From positions 248,001 to 312,000 of the forward strand of contig NZ_JAGEOK010000003.1 in NCBI RefSeq assembly GCF_017573545.1: DNA of 64,000 nucleotides, written 5' to 3'. The notes under the pieces were generated by a model. The model saw only the letters and a program-made list of their open reading frames with translations. It had not been told where the DNA came from and did not search any database. The stretch comes from Actinomadura nitritigenes. Lineage in GTDB: Bacteria > Actinomycetota > Actinomycetes > Streptosporangiales > Streptosporangiaceae. Within the stretch, counting starts at the first letter, position 1. Every line of letters begins with the position of its first letter. Shown piece after piece: positions 17,425 to 27,654 of this stretch. The position numbers and the translations under genes are program-made.

Positions 17425-17993
17425 CAGACTTCGAGCAGTTCGGCCTTCTTGTGCTCGAGCAGCTCGTCGATCTGCGCCACGTACTTGTGCGTGGTGTCGT
17501 CGAGCTCCTTCTCCGCACGCCGCACCTCGTCCTCGCCGACCTCACCGTCCTTGGCGAGCTTGTCGAGGGTGTCCTTGGCGCGCCGCCGGATGTTGCGGAT
17601 GGAGATCTTGCTGTCCTCGGCCTTGGTGCCGGCGACCTTGATGAAGTCCTTGCGGCGCTCCTCCGACAGCTCGGGGAAGACCACCCGGATGACGTTGCCG
17701 TCGTTGGTGGGGTTCACGCCGAGGTCACTGTCGCGGATCGCCCTCTCCACCGCCTGCATGGACGACTTGTCGAACACCTGCACGATGACCATCCGCGGCT
17801 CCGGCAGCGTGAACGACGCCAGCTGGTTGACCGGCGTCGGGGTGCCGTAGTACTCCGCGGTGATCTTGTTGAACATGGCGGGGGTGACCCGGCCGGTGCG
17901 GATGGCCTGGAAGTCCTCCTTGGCGACCGCGACCGCCTTCTCCATCTTCTCCTCGGCTTCGAGGAGGGTCTCGTCGATCACTGTGACTCCCAT
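17424..17993 (-). CDS. frr: Ribosome recycling factor
   Basis: 189 residues, full length for the family (about 185). The start [19 protein letters not shown], the tip-loop segment [13 protein letters not shown], and the long helical C-terminus with [20 protein letters not shown] are all present. It splits the post-termination ribosome together with EF-G. It lies 39 bases after pyrH and overlaps cdsA, the normal actinobacterial order. Confidence 0.96.
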   Translation of the reverse strand: MGVTVIDETLLEAEEKMEKAVAVAKEDFQAIRTGRVTPAMFNKITAEYYGTPTPVNQLASFTLPEPRMVIVQVFDKSSMQAVERAIRDSDLGVNPTNDGNVIRVVFPELSEERRKDFIKVAGTKAEDSKISIRNIRRRAKDTLDKLAKDGEVGEDEVRRAEKELDDTTHKYVAQIDELLEHKKAELLEV

Positions 17994-18032
17994 GTCATCT
18001 GGTCGGCCCTGGCACCGCGTTCCGGGCCGCGG

Positions 18033-19705
<1,673 letters not shown>

Positions 19706-19746
19706 CGCTCTCTTCGCTTCTCTCGTCGTTGGTCGTGGACCCGCGA

Positions 19747-19783
19747 CGGTCCCGGCGGCGTCGTCACGACGCCGCCGGGACCG
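19747..19783 (-). terminator. 16-bp perfect hairpin in the rpsB-tsf gap
   Basis: Arms 19747-19762 and 19768-19783 are perfectly complementary (CGGTCCCGGCGGCGTC and its complement) around GTCAC. It starts 5 bases after the rpsB stop. No T-run follows. It probably acts as a partial terminator or processing site that sets tsf expression below rpsB. Confidence 0.7.
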
Positions 19784-19788
19784 GGGGA

Positions 19789-20799
19789 TCAAGCCTGCTG
19801 GCCCTCGGCGGGGGCCTCCGCCGGAGTCTCGGCGGGCGCCTCGGCCGCGGCCTCGTCGGCCGGCGCGGCCTCGGCCGGCGCAGCGTCGGCGGGCGCGGCG
19901 TCGGCGGGCGCAGCCTCGGCCGGCGCGGCGTCGGCCGGCGCGGCGTCGGCCGGCGCCTCGGCGGTCTCCGCCTCCGCCGGAGCGGCGGCGGCCTCACCCT
20001 CGGCCTGCTTGTTCTCCAGCAGGTCGCGCTCCCACTCGGCCAGCGGCTCGGCGGCACCGGAGGCGGCGCCCTCGGCCGGCTTCTCGTCGGCGCCGGACGC
20101 GGCGCCCGCGCGCGCGAGGAGGCCGTCGGCCACCGAGTCGGCGACGACGCGGGTCAGCAGGCTGACGCTGCGGATGGCGTCGTCGTTGCCCGGGACCGGG
20201 TAGTCGACCTCGTCGGGGTCGCAGTTGGTGTCGAGGATGGCCACGACCGGGATGCCGAGCTTCTTGGCCTCGTTGACCGCGATGTGCTCCTTCTTGGTGT
20301 CCACGATCCAGATGGCGCTCGGAACCTTCGCCATGTCGCGGATACCGCCGAGGGTGCGCTCCAGCTTGTCCTTCTCGCGGCGCAGGCCGAGCAGCTCCTT
20401 CTTGGTCATGCCGGAGCCGGCCACGTCGTCGTAGTTGATCTCCTCCAGCTCCTTGAGCCGGGTGAGCCGCTTGTGGACGGTGGAGAAGTTGGTCAGCATG
20501 CCGCCCAGCCAGCGCTGGTTGACGTAGGGCATGCCGACGCGGGTGGCCTGCTCGGCGATGGACTCCTGAGCCTGCTTCTTGGTGCCGACGAACAGGATCG
20601 TGCCGCCGTGCGCGACCGTGGCCTTGACGAACTCGAAGGCGCGGTCGATGTAGGACAGCGACTGCTGCAGGTCGATGATGTAGATGCCGTTGCGCTCGGT
20701 GAGGATGAAGCGCTTCATCTTCGGGTTCCACCGGCGGGTCTGGTGGCCGAAGTGGACGCCGCTCTCCAGGAGCTGCCGCATGGTGACGACGGGTGCCAT
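19789..20799 (-). CDS. rpsB: 30S ribosomal protein S2 with extended acidic tail
   Basis: 336 residues. The core is standard uS2 ([20 protein letters not shown], then [18 protein letters not shown]) and ends near residue 230. About 100 residues follow, the last 60 being repeats of [10 protein letters not shown] type, with no predicted fold. Actinobacterial S2 proteins often have such tails, but this one is long. The ATG at 20799 has AAGGAG 10 bases upstream; the extra upstream frame is rejected. First gene of rpsB-tsf-pyrH-frr-cdsA. Confidence 0.95.
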   Translation of the reverse strand: MAPVVTMRQLLESGVHFGHQTRRWNPKMKRFILTERNGIYIIDLQQSLSYIDRAFEFVKATVAHGGTILFVGTKKQAQESIAEQATRVGMPYVNQRWLGGMLTNFSTVHKRLTRLKELEEINYDDVAGSGMTKKELLGLRREKDKLERTLGGIRDMAKVPSAIWIVDTKKEHIAVNEAKKLGIPVVAILDTNCDPDEVDYPVPGNDDAIRSVSLLTRVVADSVADGLLARAGAASGADEKPAEGAASGAAEPLAEWERDLLENKQAEGEAAAAPAEAETAEAPADAAPADAAPAEAAPADAAPADAAPAEAAPADEAAAEAPAETPAEAPAEGQQA

Positions 20800-21093
20800 T
20801 GCCCGTGTTCTCCTTCTCTGGCCCTTCCGGGCCGCATTTGGTTGTCGCCCTGCGCCCGGGCGTCGCCCCACCGTCGCCGTGGCGACGGACCGAGGGGCGG
20901 CGCCCCACCATGTCTTCGGTGGCATGCGGACGCGTGAAATCAGCCGCCGGGACGCCCCTTGGCGGCTGTGATCCGGAAACGTTCCCCGGATCCGTGACCT
21001 CTCCGCTCACGGGAGCGGCTTCCCACCTCCCCGCCTGACGGCGGATCGGCGACGGCCTGGCCCTGGCCGGTGTCCTTCCGGGCACACATACAG

Positions 21094-21099
21094 ATTATC
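21094..21099 (-). promoter_or_regulatory. Candidate -10 element for rpsB
   Basis: GATAAT on the minus strand lies in a short AT-rich patch 295 bases before the rpsB start, in the position expected for a ribosomal protein operon promoter with a long leader. A -35 element cannot be assigned with confidence. Confidence 0.35.
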
Positions 21100-21137
21100 A
21101 GGGCCCGGACGCCCCCGTGAATCAACGGACCGGGCGG

Positions 21138-21146
21138 TTATCCACA
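21138..21146 (+). promoter_or_regulatory. TTATCCACA box upstream of the M23-type gene
   Basis: A perfect TTATCCACA in the context GCGG-box-GTTG, 52 bases before the ATG at 21198 and in the same orientation as that gene. Confidence 0.5.
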
Positions 21147-21197
21147 GTTGGCGCACCTCCTCGACGACCGGGCTCGCGGGGCGGCAGGCTCCGAGGC

Positions 21198-21944
21198 ATG
21201 ACCTTGCTCACACTGCTTCTCACCTGCGTGATCACCGCGTGCTCTCCGGGGGTGAACGCCTGGCGATGGCCCTTAGGGCCGCCCGCTCCACGGGTCCTGC
21301 GCGCTTTCTCCCCGCCCGCCGTCCCGTGGGGCCCTGGCCACCGCGGGGTCGACCTTTCGGCACGGCCCGGCGAGCCCGTGTACGCCGCCGGAGCCGGACG
21401 AGTCTCCTACGCCGGGCACCTGGCGGGACGGGGCGTCGTCGCCGTCGACCACGGGCCGCTGCGCACGACCTACCTGCCTGTCCGGCCCAGTGTCAAGGCC
21501 GGGCTGCAGGTGGCCCTGGGAGCCCGCCTCGGCGTCCTGGAGGACGCCCCTCTCCACTGTCCGACGCCATGCCTGCACTGGGGCCTGCGCAAGGGTCGCG
21601 TTTACCTGGACCCGCTGAGCCTGATCAGGCGGGAGGTACGGCTGCTCCCCCAGTGGCCGCAGGCCGCACCGCCGCAGGCGGCATCGCCACGGAGGGCACC
21701 GGCGAAGGAACACGAGCGGCATCCCCCGTCCGAACAGCCCACCCCTCCGGGCATGACGCTCCGCGACGCGACGACGGCCACCGGCGGGGCCGTCACGGGA
21801 CTGGTCCTCGCCTACTCGCTGTCCTTCGCCTGGCGCCGCACCCGCGCACGCGTCCGCTCCCGCCGTCCGCCGCCCGGGGTCATCGACCTCGCCCACGAGC
21901 GGCGCCTGCGCCGCGTCCCTCAACGCCGCCAGGAACGCACCTAG
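21198..21944 (+). CDS. M23-type peptidase-like lipoprotein, altered active site
   Basis: 248 residues. An N-terminal hydrophobic segment with a lipobox-like ITAC (Cys at residue 16) suggests a secreted lipoprotein. The LytM/M23 core keeps the first zinc motif HRGVD, but the second motif reads CLHWGLR where HLHxGLR is usual, so the first His of HxH is Cys. A Pro-rich stretch and a C-terminal hydrophobic segment (GGAVTGLVLAYSLSF) with a basic tail follow. It is the common actinobacterial neighbour of rpsB. Start at 21198 gives the signal peptide; a GTG at 21117 would add 27 Arg-rich residues. Confidence 0.75.
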   Translation: MTLLTLLLTCVITACSPGVNAWRWPLGPPAPRVLRAFSPPAVPWGPGHRGVDLSARPGEPVYAAGAGRVSYAGHLAGRGVVAVDHGPLRTTYLPVRPSVKAGLQVALGARLGVLEDAPLHCPTPCLHWGLRKGRVYLDPLSLIRREVRLLPQWPQAAPPQAASPRRAPAKEHERHPPSEQPTPPGMTLRDATTATGGAVTGLVLAYSLSFAWRRTRARVRSRRPPPGVIDLAHERRLRRVPQRRQERT

Positions 21945-21984
21945 GAGCCCACCGAACAGCCGGAGAGAGCCGCGGAGGCGCCGC

Positions 21985-22929
21985 CTAGTCCTCTCGGGCG
22001 GCGCGTGGGTGGGCTTGGCGGTGGACCTGCTTGAGCCGCTCGGCCGAGACGTGGGTGTAGAGCTGGGTGGTCTGCAGGGACGCGTGGCCGAGGATCTCCT
22101 GGACGCTGCGGAGGTCGGCGCCGCCCTCCAGCAGGTGGGTGGCAGCGGTGTGGCGGAGTCCGTGGGGGCTGAGGTCGGGCATCGTGCCGGCATCGGAGAT
22201 CCGTGAATGGACGATGCGGCGGGCGCTGGTGGGGTGGAGGCGCCCTCCGCGAGCGCCGAGGAAGAGGGCCGGGCCGCTGTCCTCGGTCGCCACGGCCGGG
22301 CGTCCGGCCCTGAGCCAGTCATCGACGGCCCGGACGGCCGGTTCCCCCACCGGGACGGTGCGCTCGCGGTTCCCCTTGCCCAGAACGCGTATGGTCCGGC
22401 GGCCGGTGTCCAGGTCGTCGACGTCGAGGCCGCAGAGTTCACTGACGCGCACACCCGTCCCGTAGAGGACCTCCAGCACGGCCAGATCCCGCAACCCCAT
22501 CGGCCCTTCGGCGTCCAGCGTGTCGAGAAGGCGTGCCGCATCGTCCTGGGTGAGCACACCGGGGAGGTCGCGGCGCTTCTTCGGCGTGCCCAGCAGCAGG
22601 CCGGGATCGCTCTCCAGCAGCCCGCGCCGGTGGAGGTGGTGGGTGAAGGCCCGGACCGCCGCCGTCCGGCGGGCGAGCGTGGCGCGCGCCCGCCCGAGGG
22701 CGTGCTGGCGGGCGAGCCAGGCGCGCAGCAGCGACACGTCCAGGCCCGCCGGGTCCGTCACCCCGACGTCCGACGCGTACGCGCACAGGTCCGCCAGGTC
22801 GCCGAGGTAGGCGCGCAGCGTGTGCGGTGAGACGCCGCGCTCCGCGTGCAGGTGCCGCCCGAACTCGTCCACGGCCTCGTTCAGATCCACGAGGCCACGC
22901 TGCGGCACCGGGCGGCCCCGAGCAAGCAC
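21985..22929 (-). CDS. xerC: Tyrosine recombinase, XerC type
   Basis: 314 residues. N-terminal SAM-like core-binding domain (residues 15-105) and C-terminal catalytic domain with Arg161 (GTGVRVSEL), Lys185 (GKGNRER), His256 and Arg259 (HGLRHTAATHL), His282 (GHASLQTT) and the Tyr291 nucleophile. All catalytic residues are present. Its position between rpsB and yraN/dprA matches the chromosomal XerC-like gene of actinobacteria, so it is probably housekeeping dimer resolution and not a mobile integrase. The start is a GTG at 22929 with no strong ribosome binding site. Confidence 0.88.
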   Translation of the reverse strand: MLARGRPVPQRGLVDLNEAVDEFGRHLHAERGVSPHTLRAYLGDLADLCAYASDVGVTDPAGLDVSLLRAWLARQHALGRARATLARRTAAVRAFTHHLHRRGLLESDPGLLLGTPKKRRDLPGVLTQDDAARLLDTLDAEGPMGLRDLAVLEVLYGTGVRVSELCGLDVDDLDTGRRTIRVLGKGNRERTVPVGEPAVRAVDDWLRAGRPAVATEDSGPALFLGARGGRLHPTSARRIVHSRISDAGTMPDLSPHGLRHTAATHLLEGGADLRSVQEILGHASLQTTQLYTHVSAERLKQVHRQAHPRAARED

Positions 22930-22971
22930 CCACCGCCGCTTTCCACCGGATCGCCGCGAATGTCACCGCGG

Positions 22972-22980
22972 TTATCCACA
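22972..22980 (+). promoter_or_regulatory. TTATCCACA box between xerC and yraN
   Basis: A perfect TTATCCACA in the context GCGG-box-GAAC, 43 bases before the xerC start and 65 bases before the yraN start. A TAATGC sequence follows 11 bases later and could be a -10 element for the yraN operon. Confidence 0.5.
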
Positions 22981-23044
22981 GAACCCGGTTCTAATGCTGT
23001 GCGGAGCCGGCCTCCGGCAGCGTCGGAGGCCGGAGGTGAGGCAC

Positions 23045-23398
23045 TTGACCGCCCACATCGAACTGGGCCGGCGCGGCGAGGACGCGGCGGCCGCCTACCT
23101 GACCGGGCTCGGCTGGACGGTGCTGGACCGCAACTGGCGCTGCCCGGAAGGCGAGCTCGACATCGTGGCGCACGACGGCCGCGCCCACGTCGTCTGCGAG
23201 GTGAAGACCCGCCGCTCAGGCCTGTACGGCGACCCGCTCGAGGCCATCACGGCCGCCAAGTCCTCCCGGTTGCGGCGGCTGGCCTGGCGGTGGGCCGCCG
23301 CGCACGGCGTCGGCGGCGCGCAGGTCCGGGTGGACGTGCTCGGCCTGGTCGTCAAGGGCGACGGCTTCTCGATCGATCATCTGAAGGAGGTGTGCTGA
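23045..23398 (+). CDS. yraN: YraN/UPF0102 family endonuclease-like protein
   Basis: 117 residues. The restriction-endonuclease-like fold is visible as LGRRGEDAAAAYL, then EGELDIVAHDGRAHVVCEVK with the catalytic-type D and E-x-K, then RLRRLAWRW. Function is unproven; a Holliday-junction or DNA-processing role is suspected from its neighbours comM and dprA. The start is set at the TTG at 23045 because a near-perfect site GGAGGTGAGG lies 4-13 bases before it. A GTG at 23036 is in frame but falls inside that site. Stop and comM start are adjacent. Confidence 0.88.
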   Translation: MTAHIELGRRGEDAAAAYLTGLGWTVLDRNWRCPEGELDIVAHDGRAHVVCEVKTRRSGLYGDPLEAITAAKSSRLRRLAWRWAAAHGVGGAQVRVDVLGLVVKGDGFSIDHLKEVC

Positions 23399-24952
23399 AT
23401 GACGCTCGCCAAGACCCGCTCGGTGTCCCTGGTGGGGGTGGACGGCTTCGTCGTGGACGTCGAGGCCGCCCTCACCAGCGGGGTTCCCGGCCTGCACCTG
23501 GTCGGGCTGCCCGACACCGCGCTCAGCGAGGCCCGCGACCGCGTCCGCGCGGCGATCTTCAACTCCGGCGAGGACTGGCCCAACCGGCACGTCACCGTCT
23601 CCCTGTTCCCGGCGAGCATGCCCAAGAAGGGGTCGATCTTCGACCTCGCCATAGCCGTGGCCCTGCTCGCCGCCGCGGAGGTCGTACCGGCGCGGTCCTG
23701 CGCCGGACTGGTGATGATCGGCGAACTCGGCCTGGACGGCCGGCTCCGGCCCATCCACGGCGTGCTGCCCGCGGTCCTGGCCGCCGCCAACTACGGGTGC
23801 CGCACCGTCGTGGTCCCGCGGGCGAACGCCGCCGAGGCCGAGCTCGTCCCGGGCGTGGAGGTGGTCTCCGCGGCGACGCTGCGCGGCCTGCTCTGCATCC
23901 TGCGGGACGAACCGCCGCCCATCGAGGAGGCGGAGCCCGACGACGCGTCGGTTGCGGTCGACGGGTCGGCGATCCGGCGGCTCGACGTTCCGGCCGATCT
24001 CGACCTGGCCGACGTCCGCGGCCAGGCGGAGGCGCGGCGGGCGCTGGAGATCAGCGCCGCCGGCGGGCACCACCTGTACTTCACCGGGCCGCCGGGCTGC
24101 GGGAAGACCATGCTGGCGCAACGGCTGCCGACGCTGATGCCGCCGCTGGAGCCCGACTCCGCGCTGGAGGTCACCGCGATCCACTCCGTCGCGGGGACGC
24201 TCCCTCCCGGGCAGCCCCTGATCACCCAGCCCCCGTTCCACGCGCCGCACCACACGGCCAGCCGGGCGTCCATGGTCGGCGGCGGATCGGGCCGCGTGCT
24301 GCAACCGGGCGCCGTCTCGCTCGCCCACAGGGGCATCCTGTTCCTGGACGAGGCGCCCGAATTCATGGCGGGGACCCTCGACGCCCTCCGCCAGCCCCTC
24401 GAAGAGGGCGAGGTGCGCATCAGCCGGGCCGAGGGCACCTCCCGGTTCCCCGCCCGCTTCACCCTCGTCCTCGCGGCCAACCCGTGCCCCTGCGCCGCCG
24501 CCAAGCAGGTCGACTGCTCCTGCGCCCCCGGAGTGCGCCGCAAGTACAGCACCCGCGTCACTGGGCCGCTCCTCGACCGCATCGACCTCAAACTGGAGCT
24601 GGCTCCCGCCACCAGGGCCGAACTCCGCTACGACCTGGAGTTCGCCGAAGCGAGCAAGGTGGTGGCGGACCGGGTCATGCTCGCCAGGGAGCGGACGCTG
24701 AAACGCCTGACCGGAACCCCGTGGCGGACGAACTCGGAGATCCCCGGGCCGGAGCTGCGGCGCCGCTTCACGCCCGCCCCGGAGGCCATGCGGATGGTGG
24801 ACGAGGCGCTGCAGCGCGGAACGCTCAGCGCGCGCGGCCTCGACCGTGTCCTGCGCGTCGCGTGGACGATCGCCGACCTCGCCGGTCACGACGAGCCCGA
24901 CGCGGACGACATCGGCGGCGCCCTGGCGCTCTGGCACGCGGGGCGGTCATGA
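23399..24952 (+). CDS. comM: ComM/YifB family AAA+ ATPase (Mg-chelatase-like)
   Basis: 517 residues. An N-terminal Lon-like fold (LVGVDGFVVDVEAAL through PASMPKKGSIFDL) is followed by an AAA+ core with Walker A GPPGCGKT at 230-237, Walker B LFLDEAPEF, and a C-terminal Mg-chelatase domain with ARGLDRVLRVAWTIADL. ComM is a branch-migration helicase that extends heteroduplex during natural transformation in Gram-negative bacteria. Its actinobacterial role is not established. AAGGAGG lies inside the end of yraN. Confidence 0.92.
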   Translation: MTLAKTRSVSLVGVDGFVVDVEAALTSGVPGLHLVGLPDTALSEARDRVRAAIFNSGEDWPNRHVTVSLFPASMPKKGSIFDLAIAVALLAAAEVVPARSCAGLVMIGELGLDGRLRPIHGVLPAVLAAANYGCRTVVVPRANAAEAELVPGVEVVSAATLRGLLCILRDEPPPIEEAEPDDASVAVDGSAIRRLDVPADLDLADVRGQAEARRALEISAAGGHHLYFTGPPGCGKTMLAQRLPTLMPPLEPDSALEVTAIHSVAGTLPPGQPLITQPPFHAPHHTASRASMVGGGSGRVLQPGAVSLAHRGILFLDEAPEFMAGTLDALRQPLEEGEVRISRAEGTSRFPARFTLVLAANPCPCAAAKQVDCSCAPGVRRKYSTRVTGPLLDRIDLKLELAPATRAELRYDLEFAEASKVVADRVMLARERTLKRLTGTPWRTNSEIPGPELRRRFTPAPEAMRMVDEALQRGTLSARGLDRVLRVAWTIADLAGHDEPDADDIGGALALWHAGRS

Positions 24953-26103
24953 CCTCGATCGCCATGACACCGGAGCGGGCGGCCCGCGCCGCGCTCACCG
25001 CCGTCGCCGAACCCGGCGACGCGTTCCTCAACCGCATCGTCGGCCGCTGCGGCGCCGAAGGGGCGCTCGACGTGATCCGTTCCGGGGCCGTCCCCGCCGA
25101 CTTCCCCACCGCGCCGAAGGAGATCCAGCGGCTGGAGCACTGGCGCATCCGCCTGGCCGCCGCCGAACCCGACCGCGACCTGGCCGTCTGCGCGCAGTTC
25201 GGCGGCCGCCTGGTCTGCCCCGGAGAGCCGGAATGGCCCACCACCCTCGACGACCTCGGCGGTGAACGGCCCTACGCGCTCTGGCTCCGCGGCCCCGAGG
25301 ACCTGCGCCACGCCTGCCTGAGATCGGTCGCCATGGTCGGCTCACGCGCCTCGTCCCCGTACGGGCAGCGGATGGCCTCCGACTTCGCGTCCGAACTCGC
25401 CGACGACGGCTGGACGGTGGTCTCCGGCGGAGCACTCGGCATCGACGCCGCCGCCCACCGCGGCTCCCTGGCCGCCGACGGCCGCACGGTCGCGGTCCTG
25501 GCCAACGGCGTGGACGTGCCCTACCCGGCCTCAAACGAGGGCCTGTTCGCGGAGATGGCACGCCGATCCCTGCTGGTGAGCGAGTCGCCGCCCGGCACCC
25601 ATCCGCACCGGCTGCGCTTCCTCGTCCGCAACCGGGTGATCGCCGCACTCTCCCGGGGTTCGGTGATCGTCGAGGCGGAGGCCCGCAGCGGCGCCCTCAA
25701 CACCGCGGCGTGGGCCCGCAAGCTCGGGCGCGTGCTGATGGCCATGCCGGGACCGGTCACGTCCCGCTCATCGGTCGGCTGCCATCAGCTCCTCCGCCAG
25801 GAGGACACCGTCCTCGTGAGCCGCACCGAGGAGATCATCGAGGCCGTAGGGCGGCTGGGCGTCGACCTGGCGCCGCCTCCGCAGACGCCCGTGCTCCCCC
25901 GCGACCGCCTGGAACCGGTCACCCGCGCCGTTCTGGAGGCCTTTCCGGCGCGGGGCGCGACCGGCCCGGCGGCCCTGGCCGCGAAGGCGGGCATGCCCCT
26001 GGCCGCCATCAATGCCAAGCTCGGCCTGCTGGCGGCGTCCGGCTTCATAGAGCGGGCTCCGAGCGGCTGGCGCCTCACCAAGTCCGCCAGATCCCCCCGC
26101 TGA
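24949..26103 (+). CDS. dprA: DNA-processing protein DprA
   Basis: 384 residues. Rossmann-fold core with GSRASSPYG at 131-139 and SGGALGIDAAAHRGSL at 159-174, then FLVRNRVIAALSRGSVIVEA. A C-terminal winged helix begins near residue 310. DprA loads RecA onto incoming single-stranded DNA. The ATG overlaps the comM stop as ATGA. No competence pilus genes are in the window. Confidence 0.92.
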   Translation: MTSIAMTPERAARAALTAVAEPGDAFLNRIVGRCGAEGALDVIRSGAVPADFPTAPKEIQRLEHWRIRLAAAEPDRDLAVCAQFGGRLVCPGEPEWPTTLDDLGGERPYALWLRGPEDLRHACLRSVAMVGSRASSPYGQRMASDFASELADDGWTVVSGGALGIDAAAHRGSLAADGRTVAVLANGVDVPYPASNEGLFAEMARRSLLVSESPPGTHPHRLRFLVRNRVIAALSRGSVIVEAEARSGALNTAAWARKLGRVLMAMPGPVTSRSSVGCHQLLRQEDTVLVSRTEEIIEAVGRLGVDLAPPPQTPVLPRDRLEPVTRAVLEAFPARGATGPAALAAKAGMPLAAINAKLGLLAASGFIERAPSGWRLTKSARSPR

Positions 26104-26129
26104 CGCACACGTTCCGCCAAGGAGACGAC

Positions 26130-26396
26130 ATGCCCCCTGGTCCCGAACCCCCCAGCGCCTCAAGCCCCCAGCACCTCAAGCCCCGAGCACCCCGAGCCGC
26201 ACAGCACCCCGAGCCCCGTGCGGGTCGATGGTGGCCCTGGCGGCACGGAATCGAACCTCACAGCAGAACAAGCCCCCCAGCGCCCGAGCCCTACCTTCCA
26301 AGGCCATCGAGGCGCCCCTGGAGCCGCCTGCGCACCGAGAGGTCTGCGGATGCGCGGAGGAGCAGGGGCGTGCGGGTGGGGCGCGCGGGTCACTGA
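26130..26396 (+). CDS. Possible small Pro/Arg-rich protein
   Basis: An 88-residue frame starts at an ATG with AAGGAG 5 bases upstream, 26 bases after dprA. The product (MPPGPEPPSASSPQHLKPR at the start) is rich in Pro, Arg and Ser and resembles no family I know. The first part is built from repeats of AGCACCTCAAGCCCC type. The last 7 bases overlap the end of the convergent DUF2469 gene. The good ribosome binding site is the only positive evidence; it may well be non-coding. Confidence 0.25.
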   Translation: MPPGPEPPSASSPQHLKPRAPRAAQHPEPRAGRWWPWRHGIEPHSRTSPPAPEPYLPRPSRRPWSRLRTERSADARRSRGVRVGRAGH

Positions 26397-26704
26397 TCGG
26401 AGGGAAGTTCGAAGTCGCTCTTCGCGAGTTCCTCGACGTTGACGTCCTTGAAGGTGACGACACGCACGTTCTTGACGAAACGTGCGGGGCGGTACATGTC
26501 CCAGACCCAGGCGTCCTGCATCGTGACCTCGAAATAGGTCTCGCCGTTGTCGGCGCCGCGCACCTGCAGGTCGACCGAGTTGGTGAGGTAGAACCTCCGC
26601 TCGGTCTCGACGACGTAGGTGAAAAGCCCGACGACGTCGCGGTACTCGCGATAGAGCTGCAGCTCCATCTCGGTCTCGTACTTCTCGAGATCCTCGGCGC
26701 TCAC
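26390..26704 (-). CDS. DUF2469 family protein
   Basis: 104 residues. It matches the actinobacteria-only DUF2469 pattern: SAEDLEKYETEMELQLYREY, then FTYVVETERRFYLTN, then WVWDMYRPARFVKNVRVVTF. Function unknown; soluble, acidic, single domain. Its GTG start overlaps the rnhB stop as GTGA, and the pair rnhB-DUF2469 is a conserved actinobacterial unit. Confidence 0.92.
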   Translation of the reverse strand: MSAEDLEKYETEMELQLYREYRDVVGLFTYVVETERRFYLTNSVDLQVRGADNGETYFEVTMQDAWVWDMYRPARFVKNVRVVTFKDVNVEELAKSDFELPSDQ

Positions 26705-27429
26705 GCCCGTGCCCCTTCCGTACGGCCCTCGCCGGGGACCTCCCCTTCGGTCTCCTCCCCCAAGGCCATCTCCCCATTGTTACGCAAGGCACGCCCGACA
26801 TTGACGTAGGAGAACCGATGCTCCGGACAGGGCCCGTGCTCGGCCAGCGCCGCGCCGTGCGCGCGCGTCACGTATCCCTTGTGAACGTCGAAGCCGTACT
26901 CGGGGTAGCGCTCATGGAGATCCACCATGATGCGGTCTCGGGTGACCTTCGCGACGATGGAGGCGGCGGCCACGCACGCGGCGACCTGGTCGCCCTTGAT
27001 CATCGCCAGGCCCGGGGCCTCCAGGCCCGGCACCGGGAACCCGTCGCTGAGGACGTAGGCGGGACGGGTGTCCAGGGCCGCCAGTGCCCGCCGCATGCCG
27101 GTGACGTTGCAGCGGTGCAGGCCGATCCTGTCGATGTCGTGGCAGGGCACGATGATCGCGCTCCACGCGCGCGCCCGCGCGGTGATCTCGGCGTACAGTT
27201 CCTCGCGGCGCGCCGCCGTCAGCAGCTTGGAATCGGTGAGGCCCTCGATCCGCCGGCCCCGGCCGCCCTGGAGGATCACGGCGCCGACGACCAGCGGGCC
27301 GGCGCAGGCCCCGCGGCCCGCCTCGTCGACGCCCGCCACGGGACTGAACCCGGCGTGCTCCAGGGCGCGCTCGTAGGCGTGCATCCCCGCGTCACGGCGC
27401 GGCGTGAAGCGAAGTGGACGACCCTTCAT
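26701..27429 (-). CDS. rnhB: Ribonuclease HII
   Basis: 242 residues. The catalytic DEAGRG motif is in VAGVDEAGRGACAGPLVVGA, with further acidic residues in LSDGFPV and in IVAKVTRDRIM. It nicks RNA in RNA-DNA hybrids at misincorporated ribonucleotides. A C-terminal Gly- and Glu-rich tail of about 25 residues is extra. The ATG at 27429 is used; a GTG 13 codons upstream is less likely. The 225 bases to lepB would hold its promoter, though none is obvious. Confidence 0.93.
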   Translation of the reverse strand: MKGRPLRFTPRRDAGMHAYERALEHAGFSPVAGVDEAGRGACAGPLVVGAVILQGGRGRRIEGLTDSKLLTAARREELYAEITARARAWSAIIVPCHDIDRIGLHRCNVTGMRRALAALDTRPAYVLSDGFPVPGLEAPGLAMIKGDQVAACVAAASIVAKVTRDRIMVDLHERYPEYGFDVHKGYVTRAHGAALAEHGPCPEHRFSYVNVGRALRNNGEMALGEETEGEVPGEGRTEGARA

Positions 27430-27654
27430 GCTCCGCAGCGTACGTCGCCCGAAGACCCCGCCGCTCACCGAATGCCACTGTTCCGGGCATGTCCCCGATC
27501 ACCCCGCTCCCGTGACCGGCCACAAGGCGGTTGCGGGCGCGCCGAGATCGAAGGGGCGCAGGACGGGCCACCAGCGCGGCTTCCGGCAAGGCGAGCACGC
27601 CCCCGCAGGTCGCCGCCGTGCAGCCGAGCGTCGTGTCGGGGCGCGTGCCGGCGG

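Larger units (their letters stand above)
20800..21197. other. Intergenic region between divergent rpsB and the M23-type gene
   Basis: 398 bases with no gene. It holds the rpsB leader, with a small hairpin GGCCC-TTCC-GGGCC at 20820-20833, a candidate rpsB -10 element at 21094-21099, and a TTATCCACA box at 21138-21146 on the side of the M23-type gene. An open frame through 21117-21197 in phase with the peptidase gene is not supported by a ribosome binding site. Confidence 0.6.

Noticed and set aside
21985..22929. Integrase marking a mobile element
   Set aside because: The recombinase sits in the conserved rpsB-dprA neighbourhood, with no attachment-site repeat, tRNA or phage genes, so it is taken as the housekeeping XerC type.
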